From: Deltaproteobacteria bacterium
GTDB taxonomy: Bacteria; Desulfobacterota; Desulfobulbia; Desulfobulbales; Desulfurivibrionaceae
Reading direction: 5' to 3'
DNA length: 37,052 nucleotides
Assembly: GCA_026388735.1 (NCBI GenBank)
Contig: JAPLJG010000030.1
Span: 1 to 37,052, forward strand
Below, piece after piece: positions 31,673-37,052 of this stretch (its first letter is position 1; each line of letters starts with the position of its first letter). The position numbers and the translations under genes were made by a program. The notes under the pieces are model-generated. The model did no database searches and was not told the origin of the DNA. It saw nothing but the letters and a program-made list of their open reading frames with translations.

Positions 31673-32476
31673 ATGAACCCCTACGAGATTGTCAAACGAA
31701 CCCCAAAGACCAACTGCGCCCAATGCGGCTACCCAACCTGCCTTGCCTTTTCCGCGGCTGTCGCCAAAAGTGGCGAGGACTTTGGCAAATGCCCTTATCT
31801 CGACACCTCCGGCCTGGATGTTGCACAAAAACAAGGCCCTGCTGCTCTTGAGGAACTTTCCGGTCAACGCGATCTTACCCTTATAGAACACCTTAAAGAG
31901 AAAATCTCCGCCCTAGATTTCACCCGTATTGCCGCCCCCTTGGGCGCCACCCTCTGTGGCGAAGACGACCAAACCCTGTCGTTTCCGTTTCTTGCCCAGG
32001 AAGTGCTCCTGAGCAAGCAAGGAATTCTCCTGAACGGCTGTACACCCGATGACCCTAGGGACCAAATCCTGATCTACAATTACATCCACTCCCAAGGCGG
32101 TGCCGATCCTGCCTTGGACTGGATCGGGCTGGAAACCCTACCCAACTCGATTTCGAAAGTAATAACCCTTGCCACCTATTGCGAAAACCGATTGGCGGAA
32201 CTCTTCACGCATCTTCCTGTCGAAACCATCAGCTCGGCGTGCAACCGGTTAGGAGGCATTGCGCGCCCAACGCCATCCGCCACGCTCGGCTGCATCATCC
32301 CGGTCCTGCCCAAGATTCCGCAATATCTTGTCTACTGGCAGGAAGAACCCGAAGACGGGTTTCCCGCCAAGGTCAAGATCCTGTTTGATCGCCAGGTTAT
32401 GAATTTTCTCGACCTGGAATCCCTGATCTTTTCGGCGGAACGTTTGACAGAACGCCTTGCCGTCCTGCTGGCCTAA
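31673..32476 (+). CDS. 4Fe-4S-binding DUF3786 protein
   Basis: The 267-residue protein begins with a cluster-binding motif TNCAQCGYPTCLAFSAAVAK, with a fourth cysteine in FGKCPYL, as in the small Fe-S domain of corrinoid/CO-dehydrogenase-associated proteins. The remainder, including SFPFLAQEVLLSKQGILLNG and YNYIHSQGGA, is the DUF3786 region. DUF3786 proteins occur mainly in strict anaerobes; their reaction is unknown. It starts eight bases after the preceding gene and ends the plus-strand operon. Confidence 0.85.
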   Translation: MNPYEIVKRTPKTNCAQCGYPTCLAFSAAVAKSGEDFGKCPYLDTSGLDVAQKQGPAALEELSGQRDLTLIEHLKEKISALDFTRIAAPLGATLCGEDDQTLSFPFLAQEVLLSKQGILLNGCTPDDPRDQILIYNYIHSQGGADPALDWIGLETLPNSISKVITLATYCENRLAELFTHLPVETISSACNRLGGIARPTPSATLGCIIPVLPKIPQYLVYWQEEPEDGFPAKVKILFDRQVMNFLDLESLIFSAERLTERLAVLLA

Positions 32477-32599
32477 AAAGCCGGAGCGTTTGCACCCTAC
32501 TTGGCCGCATGATCTGCTGATGACTTTCCTGTAAATTCCTGGCATACTATTTTCTTGAAATCGATTTTCCCATCCTCTCCACCAGCCAGATAAAGAATC

Positions 32600-33928
32600 A
32601 TGGCCCGACAACCCGCCACCCACACCGCCCCCTTGGCAGAACGCCTGCGTCCGCAAACGATAGATGATTTTGTCGGGCAAAAACAGCTGCTGGGCGAGGA
32701 CAAGCTCCTTAGTCGGCTCATCCACCAGAGATACCTGCCCTCCCTTGTCCTCTGGGGCCCGCCCGGCACCGGTAAAACCACCCTGGCCCGGATTCTTGCC
32801 CAAACAACCGGGGCTGATTTTTCTTTCTTTTCCGCAGTTCTGTCCGGGGTCAAGGAGATTCGGGAAATAGTGGCCCAGGCCCAGGCGGCCAAGGAAGAAC
32901 GCAACACCGCCACCATTGTCTTTGTAGATGAAATCCATCGCTTCAACAAAAGCCAGCAGGACGCCTTTCTCCCCCACGTGGAAAGCGGCCTGTTGACCCT
33001 GATCGGCGCGACCACCGAGAATCCCTCGTTCCACGTTATCGCGCCCCTTCTCTCCCGCTGCCGGGTTCTGGTCCTTGACCCCTTGAGCCCGGACGACTTA
33101 CAGACCATTCTCCAACGGGCCATCACCGACAAGGACCAGGGGCTGGGCTCCTGGCAGATATCTCTTGCGCCGGAGGCTGCCGCCCACCTGGCCAGGATTG
33201 CCGACGGCGACGCGCGCAGCCTGCTGAACAGCTTGGAAATCGCCGCCAATCTCGCCGAACCGGATGCCACGGGCACGCGGCAGATAACCCTGGCCACGGT
33301 GGAAGAAGCCATCCAGCGCAAAAGCCTGCGCTATGATGCGGATGGCGAGGAGCATTACAATCTGATTTCGGCCTTGCACAAAAGCCTGCGGGACAGCGAT
33401 CCAGACGGAGCCCTGTACTGGCTGTGCCGGATGCTCGCCGCCGGGGAGGAACCCCTGTATGTGCTCCGCCGCCTGATCCGTTTTGCCTCGGAGGACATCG
33501 GCAACGCGGACCCGCAGGCCCTCATGGTTGCCATAAACGCCAGGAACTCGTATCAGACCCTAGGCAGCCCGGAGGGAGAACTGGCCCTTGCCCAGGCCGT
33601 CACCTATCTTGCCACCGCCCCCAAGAGCAATGCCGTCTATGCCGCCTACAACACCGTGATGCAGGAGATCAGACGCACAGGCAGCCTGCCGGTGCCGCTC
33701 CATCTCCGCAACGCGCCAACTGCGTTGATGAAGGACCTCGGCTATGGCCAGGGCTATCAGTATGCCCACGATGATTCCCATGCCCTGGTGGATCAGCACC
33801 ATTTACCGGCTGAACTTAAGGGAAAAACCTATTATCAGCCAACCAATCGAGGATATGAAGCGGTTATCCGGGATCGGCTGGGCAAATGGCGACAGCTGCT
33901 GCGGGATCGCAAAAAACAATCCGCCTGA
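32600..33928 (+). CDS. rarA: replication-associated recombination protein A (MgsA/RarA)
   Basis: The 442-residue product is of full RarA length. It has Walker A GPPGTGKT (53-60), Walker B FVDEIHRFNKSQQDAF (108-123), sensor TTENPSF and a helical C-terminal half with GSLPVPLHLRNAP and the conserved KDLGYGQGYQYAHD. RarA is an AAA+ ATPase related to clamp loaders that acts at stalled replication forks. It follows a 123-base gap after DUF3786. The selenoprotein gene starts 34 bases after its stop. Confidence 0.96.
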   Translation: MARQPATHTAPLAERLRPQTIDDFVGQKQLLGEDKLLSRLIHQRYLPSLVLWGPPGTGKTTLARILAQTTGADFSFFSAVLSGVKEIREIVAQAQAAKEERNTATIVFVDEIHRFNKSQQDAFLPHVESGLLTLIGATTENPSFHVIAPLLSRCRVLVLDPLSPDDLQTILQRAITDKDQGLGSWQISLAPEAAAHLARIADGDARSLLNSLEIAANLAEPDATGTRQITLATVEEAIQRKSLRYDADGEEHYNLISALHKSLRDSDPDGALYWLCRMLAAGEEPLYVLRRLIRFASEDIGNADPQALMVAINARNSYQTLGSPEGELALAQAVTYLATAPKSNAVYAAYNTVMQEIRRTGSLPVPLHLRNAPTALMKDLGYGQGYQYAHDDSHALVDQHHLPAELKGKTYYQPTNRGYEAVIRDRLGKWRQLLRDRKKQSA

Positions 33929-33962
33929 TCCTTTTTCAGGCAACTATTTAGATCAGGAGCAC

Positions 33963-35615
33963 ATGACCACCATGAACAAACAGGCCACCTTTCTGCTGCT
34001 TTCCTTTCTTGCCCTGTTCAGCATAACCGCACCCGCATCAGGGGCCTTGGAAAAAGGGAAGGGCAACGCCAGCCAACCCACAGAAGCGCTGCACGATCTA
34101 ACCATCTTTTTTTCCAATGATGTAAGGGGAGAAACCGAGCCCTGCGGCTGAAAAAGCAATCAGTTGGGCGGTCTGCCCAAGAAAGCAGAGCAGCTTGAAG
34201 CCGTCCGGGGAAAAAAATCCGCAGTGCTTGCCCTTGACAGCGGGGCCCTGCTTTTTAAGGATGAAAAGTTGCCGCAAGATCAACGCGAGCAGCTCACTGT
34301 TACGGCGCAGGGAATCACCGCAGCATACAGTAAGATGTCCTTTGCCGCCGTTGGCTTGGCCAGACAGGATCTCGCGGCAGGCCTGCCATTCCTCCTTGCT
34401 GTCCAGAAAAAATCAAACTTCCCCTGGCTGAGCGCCAACCTGCTCAACCGCACCGAACGAAAAACCTGGTTCAAACCACACACCCTGATCACGGCAGGAG
34501 GTATGCGCATCGCGATCATCGGCCTCACCGGCCAAGGCCCCGACTCTCTCCTTACCGAAAAAGATAACGCGGTCATTGCCCCCTGGGAAGAGGTGTTACC
34601 CAAGGAAATCGCCCAGCTGCGTAGCCGGGCCGAGATGATTATTCTACTTTCCAGCTTTCCTGCGGCAATAAACCGGAAAATTGCGGAGACCCATCCGGAG
34701 ATCCACCTGATTCTCCAAGGCGGGAGCAACCAAGGCAACATCCCCCCGGAGCGGGTCAACAACACCCTGATCACCCAGGTGGAAGGTCAGGGCAAATCAG
34801 TGGGTATTCTGGAAGTACATTGGAGCGCACAGAGCAAGAGATGGGAAGACCCCGGCTCGGAAAATCTGCTGGCAGACAAAAAAAACGAAATGGACCGCCT
34901 GGGATGGCAGATCAACCGGTACCGTCGACAAGGCGAGCCGGAACAGGCTTTCAAAAACCAACCCGAGGTTCTTGAAGTCTATAACGATATGCTGGCAAGA
35001 CAACGACTGTTGGAAGAAGAGATTGTCCGTCTCACCGCCACGCAGAACGCACGGGAGGCGAGCCGCAAACGACTCTCCTCATACCGCAACCAATTTGAGG
35101 CCATGCGTAAGGACCTTCCGGACAACCCGGCGGTCCGGGCCATTGTCGATGCAACCACCAGCGAGGTGAACCGGATCGGCAAGGCTGCGGTAAAAGCGAG
35201 AATTTCAGGGATTACCGGCCAGCCCCAAGAAGGGCCCACAGGAAATTACGCCGGCAGCACCGCCTGCACCAGCTGTCATGCCCCGCAGTTTGCAAAATGG
35301 CGCGGCACCCAGCATGCCACGGCCTATGACACCTTGGAGGCAAAGGGGCAGCAGTTCAATGTGCAGTGTCTTCCCTGCCACATCACCGGACCTGCCGCCC
35401 AGACAGGACAGGAAATGCTCGCCCTGGCCCATGATCTGCGCCAGGTTGGCTGCGAATCCTGCCATGGCCCGGGCCGGGCCCACACCATCCAGCCAGCAGC
35501 CGCCAAAGCTGGTCAGCCGACCATGGCCACCTGTCTGCGCTGCCACAGCGGCGAGCATGACGACAGATTCAACTTTTCCGAGGCTCTCTCCCGCCTTCGC
35601 TGCGGCGCCGACTGA
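33963..35615 (+). CDS. selenocysteine-containing 5'-nucleotidase-like protein fused to tetrahaem cytochrome c
   Basis: From the ATG at 33963 (ribosome site AGGAG at 33956-33960), an in-frame TGA at 34149-34151 is codon 63, in the motif GETEPCG(U)KSNQLGG. Homologues of this family carry PCGC there, so TGA replaces a conserved cysteine. A SECIS-type hairpin follows. Decoded as Sec, the product is 550 residues. It has a signal peptide (about 1-28, FLLLSFLALFSITAPASGA), a metallophosphatase-like domain (TIFFSNDVRGE, IAIIGLTG) and four haem sites (CTSCH, CLPCH, CESCH, CLRCH) near residues 425-550. It is exported and probably redox-active in the periplasm. Confidence 0.88.
34152..34180 (+). promoter_or_regulatory. 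bacterial SECIS element
   Basis: TTGGGC (34164-34169) pairs with GCCCAA (34175-34180) around the five-base loop GGTCT, whose first base is 18 bases past the TGA. A G among the first loop bases and this distance fit bacterial SECIS rules, and the GGTCT loop is the same as in the E. coli fdhF SECIS. It would recruit SelB with Sec-tRNA. Confidence 0.85.
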
Positions 35616-35625
35616 GCACCGGGCA

Positions 35626-35658
35626 TAAAAAAGGCCAGGAGACATGTGTCTCCTGGCC
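35626..35658 (-). terminator. rho-independent terminator of dnaK
   Basis: A twelve-base-pair stem (arms 35633-35644 and 35647-35658) with almost no spacer is followed on the minus strand by six T (35627-35632). It begins 24 bases past the dnaK stop. On the plus strand no T run follows, so it serves mainly dnaK. Confidence 0.88.
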
Positions 35659-35682
35659 GAAAATCACTGCACTCCGCGGTGG

Positions 35683-37052
35683 TTATTTCACTTCTTCAAA
35701 ATCCGCATCCACCACGTCATCATCATCCTTCTTTGCCCCTCCAGCCTTTCCAGCACCGCCTTCAGCGCCTTCACCTGCCTTCTCCTTGGTCGCCTGGGCA
35801 TACATCATCTCAGCCAACTTATGGGAGGCCTGAGTCAAGGACTCAAGCCCCTTCTTGATCGCCTCCACATCGTCGGACTCCATGAGCTTCTTGAGGCTGT
35901 CGATCTCGACCTGCACCTTGTTCTTGGTCTCGCTGTCAACCTTGTCGCCCAAGTCCTTCATGCTCTTTTCCGTGGCGTAGATCATGGAATCGGCCTGATT
36001 CTTGGTTTCGACCAGCTCCTTGCGCTTGCGGTCCTCGTCGGCATGAGCCTCGGCGTCCTTCTGCATCCGCTTGATCTCTTCTTCCGAAAGCCCACTGGAA
36101 GCAGTGATCCGGATGGATTGCTCCTTGCCGGTGCCCATATCCTTGGCAGACACATGGAGAATCCCGTTGGCGTCAAGATCAAAGGTAACCTCGATCTGCG
36201 GCACCCCACGAGGGGCAGGAGGGAGATCGGTCAATTCAAACCGGCCGATGGTCTTGTTATTTGCCGCCATCTCACGCTCACCTTGGAGCACATGGATGGA
36301 AACCGCAGGCTGACTGTCCGCCGCAGTGGAGAACACCTGGCTCTTCTTGGTGGGGATGGTGGTGTTCTTCTCGATGAGCTTGGTCATCACCCCGCCCAAG
36401 GTCTCGATGCCCAGAGACAACGGAGTAACGTCGAGGAGCAACACATCCTTGACATCGCCCTTGAGCACCCCGCCCTGCACGGCAGCGCCGATGGCCACAA
36501 CCTCATCCGGGTTCACGCCCTTATGAGGATCCTTACCAAAGATCTCCTTGACCTTTTCCTGCACCTTGGGCATCCGGGTCATACCGCCGACCAAGATCAC
36601 CTCATCGATGTCCGCTGCACTGATCCCAGCATCCTTCAAGGCAATCCGACAAGGGTTTACCGTGCGTTCGATCAAATCTTCCACCAGGCTTTCCAGCTTG
36701 GCGCGGGAGAGCTTCATCTGCAGATGCTTGGGACCGGAGGCGTCTGCCGTAATAAAGGGCAGGTTGATGTCGGTCTCCATGGTGGTGGAAAGCTCCATCT
36801 TCGCCTTTTCCGCCTCTTCCCGCAACCGTTGCAAGGCCATATTGTCGGTGCGCAGATCAATGCCCTGATCCCGCTTGAACTCGTCGGCAATCCAGTTGAC
36901 GATGCGCATGTCGAAATCTTCGCCGCCGAGGAAGGTGTCGCCGTTGGTGGATTTCACCTCGAACACGCCATCGCCGATCTCCAGCACCGAGACATCAAAG
37001 GTGCCGCCGCCCAGGTCGAACACGGCGATCTTTTCCTCGCCCTTCTTGTCCA
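35683..37052 (-). CDS. dnaK: molecular chaperone DnaK, C-terminal part
   Basis: The frame enters from the right edge ([20 protein letters not shown]) and gives about 455 residues to the stop at 35683-35685. It includes the second phosphate loop [13 protein letters not shown], the ATPase hinge [20 protein letters not shown], the linker [19 protein letters not shown] and the substrate-binding domain, then an acidic tail ending [13 protein letters not shown]. About 180 N-terminal residues are missing at the edge. DnaK is the general Hsp70 that binds unfolded peptides with DnaJ and GrpE. Confidence 0.97.
   Translation of the reverse strand, partial: DKKGEEKIAVFDLGGGTFDVSVLEIGDGVFEVKSTNGDTFLGGEDFDMRIVNWIADEFKRDQGIDLRTDNMALQRLREEAEKAKMELSTTMETDINLPFITADASGPKHLQMKLSRAKLESLVEDLIERTVNPCRIALKDAGISAADIDEVILVGGMTRMPKVQEKVKEIFGKDPHKGVNPDEVVAIGAAVQGGVLKGDVKDVLLLDVTPLSLGIETLGGVMTKLIEKNTTIPTKKSQVFSTAADSQPAVSIHVLQGEREMAANNKTIGRFELTDLPPAPRGVPQIEVTFDLDANGILHVSAKDMGTGKEQSIRITASSGLSEEEIKRMQKDAEAHADEDRKRKELVETKNQADSMIYATEKSMKDLGDKVDSETKNKVQVEIDSLKKLMESDDVEAIKKGLESLTQASHKLAEMMYAQATKEKAGEGAEGGAGKAGGAKKDDDDVVDADFEEVK

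Overview
The window joins two different regions. Positions 1 to about 19,420 hold the late (head, tail and lysis) half of a tailed-phage genome, almost certainly a prophage. From the tRNA-Thr gene at 19,460 to the right edge lies ordinary bacterial chromosome. The GC-rich coding, a selenocysteine gene with a bacterial SECIS hairpin, a multihaem cytochrome, a 4Fe-4S DUF3786 protein, and HDOD and eukaryote-like kinase signalling genes together suggest an anaerobic Desulfobacterota (former Deltaproteobacteria), perhaps near Desulfobulbales. That placement is inference; no marker gene was compared.

Phage part. At the left edge is the start of an IS1595-type transposase on the minus strand; its element ends near 139 and cuts off a small membrane-protein gene. 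The morphogenesis genes then run on the plus strand. The head genes are a small gpW-position protein, a lambda-type portal, an S49 protease with a nested scaffold start, a P22-like coat protein and connector proteins. The tail genes are a tail terminator, tail tube, a chaperone with a probable -1 frameshift, a tape measure, and a GTA-like tip set (DUF2460, DUF2163, NlpC/P60, large tip protein), followed by a fibre-like protein. The lysis genes are a holin candidate, a split membrane-anchored transglycosylase, and an Rz-type spanin with Rz1 nested inside it. A DksA/TraR-like zinc-finger gene ends the phage part. No integrase, repressor, replication genes or terminase are inside the window. The tail tip protein carries an inserted seven-repeat LVIVD-type beta-propeller, and one small beta-rich (FCCH-like) module recurs in three different tail proteins.

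Chromosome part. Leftmost is a tRNA-Thr(CGT) on the minus strand with its own terminator and promoter, divergent from an NtrC-type response regulator. Next come recN and an overlapping PP-loop/DUF814 gene (minus strand) and a periplasmic M48 protease with TPRs. A phospho-signalling neighbourhood follows: an HDOD-GAF gene (frameshifted) is divergent from a row of FHA protein, Ser/Thr kinase-TPR-WD40 (frameshifted by a perfect 22-bp tandem duplication), PP2C phosphatase, an amphi-Trp/XXXCH-like protein and DUF3786. Then come rarA, a selenocysteine-containing 5'-nucleotidase-like protein fused to a tetrahaem cytochrome, and the C-terminal part of dnaK on the minus strand.

The strongest observations are the selenoprotein with a textbook SECIS, the 22-bp duplication that exactly explains the kinase/WD40 split, the propeller inserted in the tail tip, and several overlapping-gene devices in the phage (frameshift, nested scaffold, nested Rz1).
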